From contig OZ245025.1 in the NCBI GenBank assembly GCA_965223465.1, forward strand, positions 186,001 through 250,000: DNA of 64,000 bases. The letters run 5' to 3'. Below are positions 46,041 to 55,461 of the stretch, in pieces. The translations under genes were made by a program, and so were the position numbers. How positions within the stretch are numbered: position 1 is the stretch's first letter; every line of letters begins with the position of its first letter. This DNA is from JAAELZ01 sp965223465 (GTDB lineage Bacteria; Pseudomonadota; Gammaproteobacteria; Arenicellales; Poriferihabitantaceae). Under the pieces are notes generated by a model. The model was not told the DNA's origin. It saw only the letters and a program-made list of their open reading frames with translations, and did not search any database.

Positions 46041-46791
46041 AAATTGGCTCCAAGGAGTTTAGAGTGTCTTTAGTAAGGCAATCGAAGAATACCTTTTTGT
46101 TTGCATAGTGTAGCTTCTCAAGAAGAGGAGGGAGTTCGTCATCCGTCCAGCCTTGAAGCTTGGCTGCCGATAAATTTTGGACAGTTTCAATATCAATGAT
46201 TAATCCATCGATTGGATCTTTCTTGCCTTCAATAGTCGCAGTTGCTGATGTTACAATATTTACGATATGGATCATTTTATTTTCTGGGATCTCAAAGCGT
46301 AGCGAGTAATGACTCGCAGGGATTGGGCTTTCCCCCAGAGTTATTTCTAGTGAGGTCTTGGCGATTTGTTCACTTACTTTTTTCGAAGGGATTATGTCGA
46401 TATATTTGACAGAGCATCTTTCTAGTGTATCAACAATACCTACGGTCTGTATATTGTCAACGATGTTCAAAATTGTTTCCTTGAACGCCTTCCATCCAGG
46501 ATATGGGTACTTACAACCTATAGCGATTTTTCGGTCACCAATAAGAACCACATATTGCTGCCATTGTAATTTAGTTAAAGGTGAGAATCTCAGGTTAGGG
46601 TCTTTTTCTCTGATTGGTTTTGGGAGATCGGCTGCAGGTAGACGCTCGATTCTCTTTTCGCCTTTGAGCTGATTGAACAAAACCCCAGGCAATACTTCGT
46701 TAAGAGCAGCTGATACAGTTCCAAATCTAAGCTCGAAAATCGCGTCTATTAGAGGCTCTTTTCGTAATTTAGTCGGTAGATTATCGGGCAT
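46027..46791 (-). CDS. TIGR04255 family protein
   Basis: A 254-residue protein of a sporadically distributed family of unknown function. The N-terminal KLRKEPLIDAIFELRFG and VLPGVLFNQLKGEKRIERLPAADLPKPIRE are the usual opening; LQWQQYVVLIGDRKIAIGCKYPYPGWKAFKETI and CSVKYIDIIP are further hallmarks. It is cytoplasmic by appearance. It leads a three-gene operon at the far end of the tRNA-Phe element. The family's patchy spread and presence on mobile DNA suggest a role in conflict or defence, but no activity is known to me. Confidence 0.7.
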   Translation of the reverse strand: MPDNLPTKLRKEPLIDAIFELRFGTVSAALNEVLPGVLFNQLKGEKRIERLPAADLPKPIREKDPNLRFSPLTKLQWQQYVVLIGDRKIAIGCKYPYPGWKAFKETILNIVDNIQTVGIVDTLERCSVKYIDIIPSKKVSEQIAKTSLEITLGESPIPASHYSLRFEIPENKMIHIVNIVTSATATIEGKKDPIDGLIIDIETVQNLSAAKLQGWTDDELPPLLEKLHYANKKVFFDCLTKDTLNSLEPIYGTH

Positions 46792-46987
46792 TGTGCTTTG
46801 TGTGTCCTTTCTGAATCTCTGCTTCGAGTCAGTGATATTATAACGAAAATGTCTCTCTGTATTGGTTTAAGTTGGGATATTTGAGTGTGCCAGTATTGTG
46901 CCTGTTTTGCGCTTGGTACCTGTTTTTTACTTGTCATGCGCGTCAGCTTTCATGAGATTTTGTAGTACTTTATCAATTGGATATATT

Positions 46988-47039
<52 letters not shown>

Positions 47040-47504
47040 AAAGCAACGCTATTGTTACTCCATCAAAGTGGGTGGTATCCCAAGACCATTTTCCCGCTGC
47101 ATGCCATATTTAGTTCATGTCTCTGATGGATACCTCCTTCAAGCTTAGGTGATGCATCTATTGATAGAAGTTATTCTTCATAAAGTTGATGTTCAGCAAG
47201 CGTGAGTAAACTACGCCCCGCACAATAAACGTAGGTTTATTTATGTTGACGCGAAAGTTACAAAATCCATATTTATTAATAGTATATGAACCGCAATAGC
47301 TTGGTTATGGTAGTGAATAAGGATAGCGTAACAAATTGTGCGCCGTAGAAAATGAAAGGTGATCAAGTTCTACGCTTCATTAATTGATTACCAATTTCAG
47401 CTAACGAACAAATCTTATCAATCATAGAAAATTTAATTATGCCGGATGCTTCGGCGGAAGGTGCTCAGTAGTAGCTCCAGATTGAATCTCGACCCCATAT
47501 CAAC
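47040..47504. other. Intergenic region between attR and the secreted-protein gene
   Basis: 465 bases without a gene that I can support. It should contain the promoter of the secreted PKD/beta-helix protein. No obvious repeat or hairpin of note. Confidence 0.45.
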
Positions 47505-49520
47505 ATGAAATACATATTATCTATTCTCGCCTTTTTCAGCCTCAGCGTACAGGCTGCAATTATCAATAACATTGAGCCTTCACGAATTGAGGGTGTCGCG
47601 CCACTTGCTGTATTTTTTGATGCAACGGATACCACGAGTACCGGCACCAGTCGACCTTTTCACGAACTGCACTACGCTTGGGATTTCGGTGATCCAGGTG
47701 CCGGACAATGGCAGTACGGAAATGAGAACAATCGAGACCGGAATAAAGCATTCGGGCCAGTCGCTTCGCACGTGTTTGAAACGCCAGGCACTTATACCGT
47801 GACGTTGCGCACCAAGGGGAAGAATGGTGACACTGATACCGATACCGTAAGAATCACCGTAACCGATCCAGATGCAACTTTCGTAGGGGTATCTACCGTT
47901 TGTTTTTCAGCAAGTGGAAATTTTAACGGTTGTCCCGCAGGTTCAGTGCGTGAAACAACTAACGATGCAGGTTTGATGAATAATTATCTGGATGGCGGTA
48001 AACGTTTCCTGTTTCGGGGAGGAGAGACATTCAATATCGATGCGCGGGTAAGATTGAATGAAAATACTGGTTCAATTTCGTCATTTGGTGGAGGGCGCGC
48101 AACTATTCATCATACCGGTGGCGATTTTACGTTGTTTAGAGTGGGGTATCGGGTAGAAGATTGGCGAATTACTGACTTGGTATTTACCGGTGGAGGTGGA
48201 GACGGAACGGCTATTGTTGAACTATACGGAGAAACAAAGGATATTCTATTTGCGAATAATGAGAACATTGATGGATACGGCCGGGCCGTATTAGCAAACA
48301 ATGCGCTTTTCAGGCTCTATGACCAAGATATAGGTCAGGGGCTGTTCGTAGTAAACAACAATCTCCAATTGTATAGCTCCCATGCGATGTTTATCGCAGC
48401 TGGAAAGCTGGCGATTATGGGAAACTATCTGGATGATACGACCACCCGAGGTGGGGAGCACGTAGTCCGCATAACCCATCTGGAACAAGGGGTAATCAAT
48501 CATAACTTTTTAGCACACCCCTTGATAAACAAAGGTGTGCTTACTATTCGAAACGCACAAAGGGAATTGAACTGCAAGTATTGTGGGAGGGATACGCGCG
48601 AATTTGTCGTGTCAGATAATATGTTCTATGGTGGTGCAGATAACACGGTTGCCTTGGTGGGAGCACAGGGCAGTGGTTACACTGGTCACGGTCATGATGG
48701 GATAGTAGAGCGAAACTACTTTGCTCAGGGAGAAGATACACCCGGTGAATCTCAGATGGCACTTAATGTGGTGAATATCGATGGCGTTACGATTAGAAAT
48801 AATATTGTCTTAATGAGTAACTGGCAGACTTATCGTTCAATAGATTTGGGTACCACTCAACCAGCTGAGAATGTGTTTGTTTATAACAATTCATGCTACA
48901 CACCAGATAACCCAAGAATTGCGACACGTTGTGTCAATAATCGAGCGGCAAGCAATGTTATCGCTTCAAACAATCTTATGTTTGCGCCAAACAAGCCAAA
49001 TGCTATGGTGATTGATGGACATTTTACGGGTGAAGCTAACGTATTAGCGAGCACAAACCCTTATGATTCAAATGGAATTCAGGGACCAGGTGATTTCCTG
49101 CTTGCAGAAGACTTGGTGGGCGGGTCTGTTCCTGTATTTGTCGATTACACTGGTGCTGAGAGAAAAGGAAATACGGTCGGAGCTTATGGTTTTGGTGGTA
49201 CAGTTGCCCCACCTCCAGCCCCACCACTCCCATCCTTACTAGATACAGATGGAGATGGTGTGGTGGATGAAAATGATAATTGTGTTGATACACCGAATCC
49301 CAATCAGATCGATACAGATCAGGACGGTATTGGAGATGCGTGTGAAGCGTCATCACCGACGGGCCCAGATCCTGTTTCTTGTCCTGATACACCAAACTGC
49401 CCGGATTGCCCGGCTGCTCCTGACCCAGTAGTATGTCCTGTGTTACCTGCAGTCGTTGAGTGTGCTCATATTGAAGTTACGCGAGATCCGGTGTCTATCC
49501 GGTGTACCGTTTTATATTAA
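47505..49520 (+). CDS. Secreted PKD / beta-helix / thrombospondin type 3 protein
   Basis: A 671-residue exported protein. The signal peptide covers about residues 1-17 (ILAFFSLSVQA). Residues 22-120 are a PKD domain (APLAVFFDATDT, YAWDFGDPG, SHVFETPGTYTVTLR). The middle (about 150-540) has the Asn-rich turn pattern of a right-handed beta-helix. Residues about 580-620 hold calcium-binding thrombospondin type 3 repeats (DTDGDGVVDENDNC, DTDQDGIGDAC), then a Pro/Cys-rich tail with several CP motifs. It may be a surface polysaccharide-binding or -cleaving protein. No C-terminal sorting helix is present, so it is not an exosortase substrate. It lies just outside the attR repeat. Confidence 0.85.
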   Translation: MKYILSILAFFSLSVQAAIINNIEPSRIEGVAPLAVFFDATDTTSTGTSRPFHELHYAWDFGDPGAGQWQYGNENNRDRNKAFGPVASHVFETPGTYTVTLRTKGKNGDTDTDTVRITVTDPDATFVGVSTVCFSASGNFNGCPAGSVRETTNDAGLMNNYLDGGKRFLFRGGETFNIDARVRLNENTGSISSFGGGRATIHHTGGDFTLFRVGYRVEDWRITDLVFTGGGGDGTAIVELYGETKDILFANNENIDGYGRAVLANNALFRLYDQDIGQGLFVVNNNLQLYSSHAMFIAAGKLAIMGNYLDDTTTRGGEHVVRITHLEQGVINHNFLAHPLINKGVLTIRNAQRELNCKYCGRDTREFVVSDNMFYGGADNTVALVGAQGSGYTGHGHDGIVERNYFAQGEDTPGESQMALNVVNIDGVTIRNNIVLMSNWQTYRSIDLGTTQPAENVFVYNNSCYTPDNPRIATRCVNNRAASNVIASNNLMFAPNKPNAMVIDGHFTGEANVLASTNPYDSNGIQGPGDFLLAEDLVGGSVPVFVDYTGAERKGNTVGAYGFGGTVAPPPAPPLPSLLDTDGDGVVDENDNCVDTPNPNQIDTDQDGIGDACEASSPTGPDPVSCPDTPNCPDCPAAPDPVVCPVLPAVVECAHIEVTRDPVSIRCTVLY

Positions 49521-49773
49521 GAGGCAATATGGCGTAAATGGTGCTATGTTTGCCGTGGTTTCTATGTTTTTTATAAAACTGCGCTAGCTAGTTGAATAAT
49601 ATATGGGATTACTGATATTTCTGACACATAAGAGCGCACTGCACTGACCTGTGCGTTTAATCATTTTCAGTTTGCTTACCCAAATCATTCCAGCTTTTGC
49701 CTAAGGAGTGCAGGTGAATTTCTATGGTGCGCAGGGCATGGGGGCTTACCAAATAGATGCTGTATAGGGTTAG

Positions 49774-51378
49774 TCAGAATAAAGCCCAGTTTCTATTATG
49801 AATAGCCCAGCCTGCTACCAACACATTGGCTGTACTATGTGCAACGATACAACTAGTAATTGAGTGGCTGCGATATCGGACATATGCAAACAACAATCCA
49901 GCTATCGTGCCTACCAACCAGGCGTTATGAAGAAGTCCGAACAATACCGAACTCGCGACTAAAGCGAATAAACTGAACATTGGTTTGCGTGTGTTAGAAA
50001 TCTCCTGCCCTGACAGCCTGCTTAGTAAGTACCCGCGGAAAACCAGTTCTTCTAGAATGGGAGCCAACACCCAAAAGCCGAGTAGCCTAAATGCGCTCCA
50101 ACCAATTAATGCCCATAATGGCATAGCAAACAGGGCAGCGGATATATTGTTATTTAGCTGCTCGTCACTGGGAGACATCAATACCCATGAAACTGCTACC
50201 AGAACACCTACAATAACTGCCTCCGGCAGCTTATCAGGTTTTCGAAAATTGTATTTTTTCCAGAAATAGAGAACGATACTTAAAGTTATAACTACCTTTA
50301 TTGGGTAGGCATAATCGAAGGATTCGAAAAAAACCTTACCAACAAGTGAGATGCTCGCAGAAGCGACAAAGGGTATTAATATGGCTTGTGCGAGGTCTGA
50401 GTCTTTATACCGAGTCGCTGTTTTTGTCTCTTTTTCTTGTGTGCATTGAATCCAGTTCCAATGCGAGAAAACGAAAACGATCATTAATGCAATAAATATG
50501 GCAGATATCCAGCCTGCCACACTGTGGAATCCACCCACCGCCAGCGCGGGGGAAACTTCCGCTCCAATGATGATGAGCGCCGCGATGCGGACAATATTCA
50601 ATGTGATAGAAATGACGATTGCCAGGGGTATCAATACAAGCGCGTGTGGAAACTGCAGGTAATGGCGCGCGAGATACAGATAAAATGAGGCGATAGACAC
50701 CGCGAGAACTGCGCCTTCTATACCAGAGCAAACCGGAGCAATATTGACCCAGAATGAATTAATACCTAAATTGCGATGAGATGGATCAAAAATGATTTCG
50801 TCGTAAAATAGGGCTAAGAGCGTTTTCGCTGAGTAGAGAGTCAATTCGGTCATTGCCCCCCAAAACTGCTGGAAGTAAAAGCCGAGTGCTACGACCAGCA
50901 CACCACCAAATATAGCGCCAACTATAGATTTATATTCAGTTGTTATGAAAGTTTTCCAATTCCTGCCGCTTGCAATGATAAAACTCCAGGAAAGGGCTGT
51001 CAGAATCGCAAGCACCAGCCAAAGATAATGATATATTTGGGGAGTAACCACTTGGGGGCGAAAAACGTACAGAGTTACGAAAGCGAAGCCAAAGAACAGC
51101 CCGAGGTGGATGATGAAGCTAGTGAATGTCGCCCGCTTGGTTTGGGTGGATACCAGAGGTTGAAGCCGGTGCTGGAATCCATTTGCCAGGAATAATACCA
51201 ACAATCCTGCAGAAACGATTACCCACCTGAGAACATGCCCAGCTTTTGCCAGCAATACAGAAATAATACCGCTTTCCGGTAGCGTTCGAGCATCAACCAG
51301 CAAGCTAAGTAGCAAGGCTTCCAGCAGTATCAAGATAATTGCAGAACCCAGGCGAAAGTACGATGTCGATTGCTTCAA
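49774..51378 (-). CDS. xrtE: Exosortase E/CPBP protease fusion (VPEID-CTERM system)
   Basis: A 534-residue polytopic protein combining two membrane enzymes. Residues about 1-300 are exosortase, with catalytic Cys217 (APVCSGIEG), Arg264 (NIVRIA) and His285 (GGFHSVAGW). Residues about 385-534 are a CPBP (CAAX protease) domain with Glu443-Glu444 and Arg448 (EELVFRG), His484 (GLLHNAW) and His514/Asn518 (VAHSTAN). This order is known as exosortase E, which cuts VPEID-CTERM tails. TTG start at 51378 with GAGAG before it. The likely substrate gene lies 112 bases upstream on the same strand, beyond a terminator. Confidence 0.9.
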   Translation of the reverse strand: MKQSTSYFRLGSAIILILLEALLLSLLVDARTLPESGIISVLLAKAGHVLRWVIVSAGLLVLFLANGFQHRLQPLVSTQTKRATFTSFIIHLGLFFGFAFVTLYVFRPQVVTPQIYHYLWLVLAILTALSWSFIIASGRNWKTFITTEYKSIVGAIFGGVLVVALGFYFQQFWGAMTELTLYSAKTLLALFYDEIIFDPSHRNLGINSFWVNIAPVCSGIEGAVLAVSIASFYLYLARHYLQFPHALVLIPLAIVISITLNIVRIAALIIIGAEVSPALAVGGFHSVAGWISAIFIALMIVFVFSHWNWIQCTQEKETKTATRYKDSDLAQAILIPFVASASISLVGKVFFESFDYAYPIKVVITLSIVLYFWKKYNFRKPDKLPEAVIVGVLVAVSWVLMSPSDEQLNNNISAALFAMPLWALIGWSAFRLLGFWVLAPILEELVFRGYLLSRLSGQEISNTRKPMFSLFALVASSVLFGLLHNAWLVGTIAGLLFAYVRYRSHSITSCIVAHSTANVLVAGWAIHNRNWALF

Positions 51379-51431
51379 TACTCTCTCGATTAAGTTTTAT
51401 GGGGCAGCATTAAGGATCGAGATGAAAAAAA

Positions 51432-51451
51432 ACCCTCGATCTTACGAGGGT
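51432..51451 (-). terminator. Rho-independent terminator of the VPEID-like gene
   Basis: On the minus strand: seven-base stem ACCCTCG / CGAGGGT with a six-base loop, followed by eight T. It lies 39 bases after the small gene's stop and separates it from xrtE. Confidence 0.85.
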
Positions 51452-51490
51452 CTTTGTTGTCCAATCCAGAATCCTCTGGTTGAATAGATT

Positions 51491-51715
51491 TTACTTTTTG
51501 TTTTTGCGTCTTCGTCGTTCAATTCCGATACCGACAATACCCAGCAAGACTGCTAAAGCGATAGGCCCTGCAGTTGCACTTAGTTCTGGTACTGAATTTC
51601 CGCTGCTCGAACAGTACATCGGATTATATCGGCAGAATCCATCCATCGCCTGGACTTCAATAGTTTGTACTACCAGTATTAAACTAGTTACGATCTTACT
51701 TAATTTGACTAACAT
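51491..51715 (-). CDS. Small VPEID-CTERM-like exosortase substrate
   Basis: A 74-residue protein. A signal peptide (residues 1-23, cleavage likely after VQA) is followed by only ~18 residues with two Cys, then the sorting tail: VPELSA (42-47), a helix (49-65, GPIALAVLLGIVGIGI) and ERRRRKNKK. This is the tripartite CTERM pattern; VPEL replaces the usual VPEID. ATG 51715 is chosen because AGGGG lies nine bases upstream; the frame is open to 51745. The exosortase E gene follows downstream. The mature peptide would be about 20-25 residues. Confidence 0.85.
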   Translation of the reverse strand: MLVKLSKIVTSLILVVQTIEVQAMDGFCRYNPMYCSSSGNSVPELSATAGPIALAVLLGIVGIGIERRRRKNKK

Positions 51716-52075
51716 TCTTGATCCCCTAAATACGTTGTTTAGCAATTTTTACCATTTTCAACGATTCGCTTCTCCTAATGCCCCCCCACTGCAATTAGTA
51801 AAATCACTTTAAGTATGACCTCGCGCAGCCCATAAGATTAACGTAATCTTAACGCGTAGCATATACCAGTCAAGGGTTTGGTGCAAGCCTTCACGAATAT
51901 TAAGGTAATTACCACGAACTACCATTTTAGGCGTCCCAGTTACGGTAACAACTCTAATTTCTAGTTTTTAAGGTAATTGGATTAACCCGTATTGTGCTTA
52001 ATTACTTAGCTTACTGGGTTATTTCGATTACAATACGGCGCTTTCATCTTTGCGTCATTATTCGGCTCAACTGCA
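51716..52075. other. Intergenic region between VPEID-like gene and glycosyltransferases
   Basis: 360 bases with divergent genes on each side. It holds a perfect inverted repeat (TAAGATTA-ACG-TAATCTTA, 51833-51851) and two copies of TTAAGGTAATT (51900-51910 and 51968-51978). These could be regulator sites. No gene seen. Confidence 0.5.
51833..51851. promoter_or_regulatory. Operator-like inverted repeat
   Basis: Eight-base perfect arms around three bases in the divergent region between the sorting substrate and the glycosyltransferase cluster. The symmetry suits a dimeric repressor or activator; none is encoded nearby. Confidence 0.5.
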
Positions 52076-53371
52076 GTGTCTTTGTCCCATAAAATTATCC
52101 GTAAAGCAGCAAATATGTCGTCTCTTATTGGCTTGAAGGAAAGAATTAGCCCCTATCTGCGTGAGATCATATCTCAAGCGACAGCTTTGAACCGGTTGGA
52201 GGAGAAAATTGCACCGCTCAATCTTAGGGTCGATAGAAAAGCGCCAGTGCGGGTTAACCTAATCATCCCAGAGATCAACTTCCGAACTTTTTTTGGCGGC
52301 TATGTCGCTAAATTTAATTTGGCGCAAAAGCTCATCGATAATGGCCATATAGTACGCTTCGTCATAGTCGATGCTTGTGACATGGATGAAGCGGGTTGGC
52401 GAAAAATGGTTACACAATATGAGGGGATAGGGCGTATTTTTGATCACGCAGAGATCGCGTATTGCTTTGATCGTAACCAAGCTTTGGCGGTCTCCCCACA
52501 AGATAAAACAATCGCAACGACCTGGTGGACGGCGCACATAGCCCATGAGATGACCAATATGCTGGGGCAAGAAAAATTCTTGTACCTTATCCAGGAGTAC
52601 GAACCTTTTACTTTTCCGATGGGTGCGTATTATGCCATTGCCCAACAATCCTATACATTCCCGCATCATGCCCTGTTTTCATCTCCGCAGCTCCGAGACT
52701 ACTTCAAACAGGAAAAAATTGGGGTATATGGTGAGGCCGGGAGCGAAGCAGGTGAAGCGATGTCATTTGAAAATGCGATTGTTCAATTTGCCCCGGAGCA
52801 ACTGTTCCAGAACCGTAAACCTGGTGAGTATAAATTACTGTTTTACGCGCGCCCTGAAGCACACGCAGCGCGGAATATGTTCGAAGTGGCCTTTTTGGCC
52901 CTTAAGAAAGCAATTGAGGTAGGCCATTTTAATCAAGCCCAATGGACGTTTCACGGAATTGGCAGCCAACACGATGATATTAAATTACCCCAAGGTCACA
53001 CATTAAAAATGCTCGGCAAATTTGGACTGGACGAATACAAACAACGCCTGTTGGAGTATGATTTGGGTCTCAGTCTGATGTATACCCCACATCCTAGCTT
53101 GTTGCCCTTGGAAATGGCCGCAGCAGGCATGTGGATGGTAAGCAACGAGTGTAAAAACAAAACGCAGGATACATTCAGCCAACTTTCGAGTAATATGCTG
53201 GCCGCGCCTGCTACCATCGAAGGCGTAACAGAGAAGCTGGCCTGGGCTGCTGCACATTGTGATGATTTTGACGCAAGGCTGGAAGGTGCTAAAGTGAACT
53301 GGGCGTCAAGTTGGCGTGAAAGTTTTAACGACGAGAAAATGGCAAAGATTCTTACTTGGTTAGATTTTTAA
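52076..53371 (+). CDS. WsaF-like glycosyltransferase
   Basis: A 431-residue GT-B-type glycosyltransferase of the WsaF kind, which transfers rhamnose in surface glycan assembly. Landmarks: VRVNLIIPEINFRTFFGGYVAKFNLAQ, WWTAHIAHEM, FLYLIQEYEPFTFPMGAYYAIA and LGLSLMYTPHPSLLPLEMAAAGM. It has no membrane helices. GTG start at 52076; ATG 52115 is an alternative. First of four glycosyltransferase genes on this strand, next to the exosortase E system. Confidence 0.85.
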   Translation: MSLSHKIIRKAANMSSLIGLKERISPYLREIISQATALNRLEEKIAPLNLRVDRKAPVRVNLIIPEINFRTFFGGYVAKFNLAQKLIDNGHIVRFVIVDACDMDEAGWRKMVTQYEGIGRIFDHAEIAYCFDRNQALAVSPQDKTIATTWWTAHIAHEMTNMLGQEKFLYLIQEYEPFTFPMGAYYAIAQQSYTFPHHALFSSPQLRDYFKQEKIGVYGEAGSEAGEAMSFENAIVQFAPEQLFQNRKPGEYKLLFYARPEAHAARNMFEVAFLALKKAIEVGHFNQAQWTFHGIGSQHDDIKLPQGHTLKMLGKFGLDEYKQRLLEYDLGLSLMYTPHPSLLPLEMAAAGMWMVSNECKNKTQDTFSQLSSNMLAAPATIEGVTEKLAWAAAHCDDFDARLEGAKVNWASSWRESFNDEKMAKILTWLDF

Positions 53372-53429
53372 GGGTACCTTACGCGGGATAAAGCACATAA
53401 ATAAATGTTTAAAAACAAACAAATAAATA

Positions 53430-54410
53430 ATGTTGAAACTTAATAAAGAATTTAAGCCAGACCTGGATATTTCCGTGATCTTGCCTGTTTATAACGAGGA
53501 AGAAAATATCAAGGAAATGCATACCGAAATTGATGCTGTCATGCAACAAATTGGCAAGGATTACGAAATTATATTTATAAATGATGGTAGCAATGATTTA
53601 ACCCTGAATAAGCTGATCGAAATTCAGAAGGCCGACCCACATTCCGTGGTAGTCGAGTTCAGGCGTAATTTTGGGCAAACCGCGGCGATGTCGGCGGGTT
53701 TTCAAATGGCGCGCGGCGAAGTGGTTGTTTCGATGGATTCTGATCGTCAGAATGATCCGCGCGATATCCCGATGATGGTGGATAAATTGGCTGAGGGTTA
53801 TGACGTGGTTGCGGGTTGGCGACATCAGCGTCAGGATGGTCTATTTTTACGCCTGATCCCTTCCAAAATTGCCAACAAATTGATTGGCTATACCACAGAT
53901 GTGAAGTTGCACGATTATGGGTGTTCACTAAAAGCGTTTCGCTGGGATATCGTTAAGCAGTTGTCGATGTATGGTGAAATGCATCGATTTATTCCTGCAA
54001 TCGCCAGCTGGGTGGGGGCACGTATTGCAGAAGTAAAAGTGAATCATCGCGCCCGCACTGCGGGCGTATCCAAGTACGGAATATCGCGTACTTTTCGGGT
54101 GATACTGGATTTGATTACCGTAAAGTTTATGATGAACTATAGCGCCCGGCCGTTGCAGTTTTTTGGTGCGATTGGTCTGGTCAGTACTTCGCTGGGAATA
54201 TTGATCGGTTTGTATCTGACCATCCAAAAGCTGTTTTTCGCGGTTGGTATTGGTGACAGACCCCTGTTATTGCTCGCTGTACTATTGGTTTTTATTGGTC
54301 TGCAGTTCATTACCTCCGGATTACTCGCGGAGATGATGACGCGGACCTATCACGAATCTCAAGATAAACCGACGTATACGATTCGAAAAATTTACGGGCG
54401 AGATTCATAG
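53430..54410 (+). CDS. Polyprenyl-phosphate glycosyltransferase (GT2, ArnC/GtrB-like)
   Basis: A 326-residue family 2 glycosyltransferase. N-terminal ISVILPVYNEEENIKEM, FINDGSNDLT, GQTAAMSAGFQMARGEVVVSMDSDRQNDP (DSD metal site) and two C-terminal helices (about 232-255 and 270-300) match enzymes that load a sugar onto undecaprenyl phosphate. It probably supplies a lipid-linked sugar to a partner in this cluster. Confidence 0.9.
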   Translation: MLKLNKEFKPDLDISVILPVYNEEENIKEMHTEIDAVMQQIGKDYEIIFINDGSNDLTLNKLIEIQKADPHSVVVEFRRNFGQTAAMSAGFQMARGEVVVSMDSDRQNDPRDIPMMVDKLAEGYDVVAGWRHQRQDGLFLRLIPSKIANKLIGYTTDVKLHDYGCSLKAFRWDIVKQLSMYGEMHRFIPAIASWVGARIAEVKVNHRARTAGVSKYGISRTFRVILDLITVKFMMNYSARPLQFFGAIGLVSTSLGILIGLYLTIQKLFFAVGIGDRPLLLLAVLLVFIGLQFITSGLLAEMMTRTYHESQDKPTYTIRKIYGRDS

Positions 54411-54489
54411 CTCATCAAGCATTGCCCTTTATTGCCTGCTTTTAATCCGGAAAGTTTATGCGTTTGACGGTTAATGAGGTTTGATTCTA

Positions 54490-55461
54490 GTGATAGCACC
54501 TACCGCGCAAGATGTTGCAGTTATCATCGTAAATTACAATGCGGGTAAGTATTTGCTATCTTGCCTGGCGGCGTTATGTGCGCAGAGCGAGGTACCGGGT
54601 GAAATCATTGTTGTGGATAATGCCAGTGAGGATGGTTCTAGCGATGAAGCGCGAGCAAAGTTTGATCAGATTCAATTTATCGACGCGGGCAGTAATATAG
54701 GATTTGCGGCAGCGAATAATTTAGGGATTCGTGCGACCGAAAAACCCTGGGTCGCGTTGGTGAATCCGGATGCGTTTGTTGACCCAAACTGGTTGCAGCA
54801 ATTAATAATCGCCAGCCAAGACCATCCTGAGATAACATTTTTTTCCACCCAATTGGTTAATGCCGAGGATCATACCAAACTTGACGGGCAGGGCGATTGT
54901 TATCATGTAAGTGGCCTGGTGTGGCGTCGTAAACATGCCCAATCGGTGCAAAGTCCTGCAAGCAAGTTACCGCTATTTACGCCCTGCGCCGCGGCTGCGA
55001 TGTATCAACGCGCGGCAGTTATTGAAGCGGGTGGGTTTGATGAAGCCTACTTTTGCTATATCGAAGACGTTGACCTGGGTTTTCGTTTGCGCCTTAGGGG
55101 TTATGATTGTTTGCATGTCGATAAAGCAATCTGCTATCACGTTGGTTCAGCAGTGACTGGACGTGAAAGTGATTTCGCGATCTACCACGGGCATCGAAAC
55201 ATTGTGTGGACGTATTTTAAAAACATGCCGAGTAAGCTACTTTGGCGCTATCTGCCACAGCATATTTTGATGAACCTTGCGAGTATTGCTTACTACGTCG
55301 GAAAAGGCAGGCCAGGCATTATTTTTAGAGCCAAATGGCACGCCATAAAAGGATTACCCGCGATTTTGCGCCAACGCGTGGGCAAGCAGCCAGGCGCAAA
55401 TACCATACGATATCACATGGCAAGTGGTTGGTTGCAGCCGTACTTTCATCGTGACGCCTGA
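54490..55461 (+). CDS. Family 2 glycosyltransferase (rhamnosyltransferase-like)
   Basis: A GT2 protein of 323 residues from GTG 54490 (GAGGT ten bases before; TTG 54481 is only one base from it). VAVIIVNYNAGKYLLSCLAAL, VVDNASEDGSS, NNLGIRATEKPWVALVNPDAFVDPNWL and EAYFCYIEDVDLGFRLRLRGY are the rhamnosyltransferase (WbbL-type) pattern. It overlaps the start of the next gene by up to 38 bases, so they form one unit. Confidence 0.9.
   Translation: MIAPTAQDVAVIIVNYNAGKYLLSCLAALCAQSEVPGEIIVVDNASEDGSSDEARAKFDQIQFIDAGSNIGFAAANNLGIRATEKPWVALVNPDAFVDPNWLQQLIIASQDHPEITFFSTQLVNAEDHTKLDGQGDCYHVSGLVWRRKHAQSVQSPASKLPLFTPCAAAAMYQRAAVIEAGGFDEAYFCYIEDVDLGFRLRLRGYDCLHVDKAICYHVGSAVTGRESDFAIYHGHRNIVWTYFKNMPSKLLWRYLPQHILMNLASIAYYVGKGRPGIIFRAKWHAIKGLPAILRQRVGKQPGANTIRYHMASGWLQPYFHRDA

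Noticed and set aside
46749..46937. 62-residue frame upstream of the TIGR04255 gene
   Set aside because: It overlaps the TIGR04255 start, has no ribosome site and no recognisable pattern, so it is likely a chance frame.
47505..49520. Exosortase substrate
   Set aside because: The protein has a signal peptide but ends without a hydrophobic helix and basic tail, so it lacks the CTERM pattern.
51716..51745. Longer start of the VPEID-like peptide (ATG/TTG upstream)
   Set aside because: The ribosome site AGGGG lies inside the extension and points to ATG 51715, which also gives a normal signal peptide.
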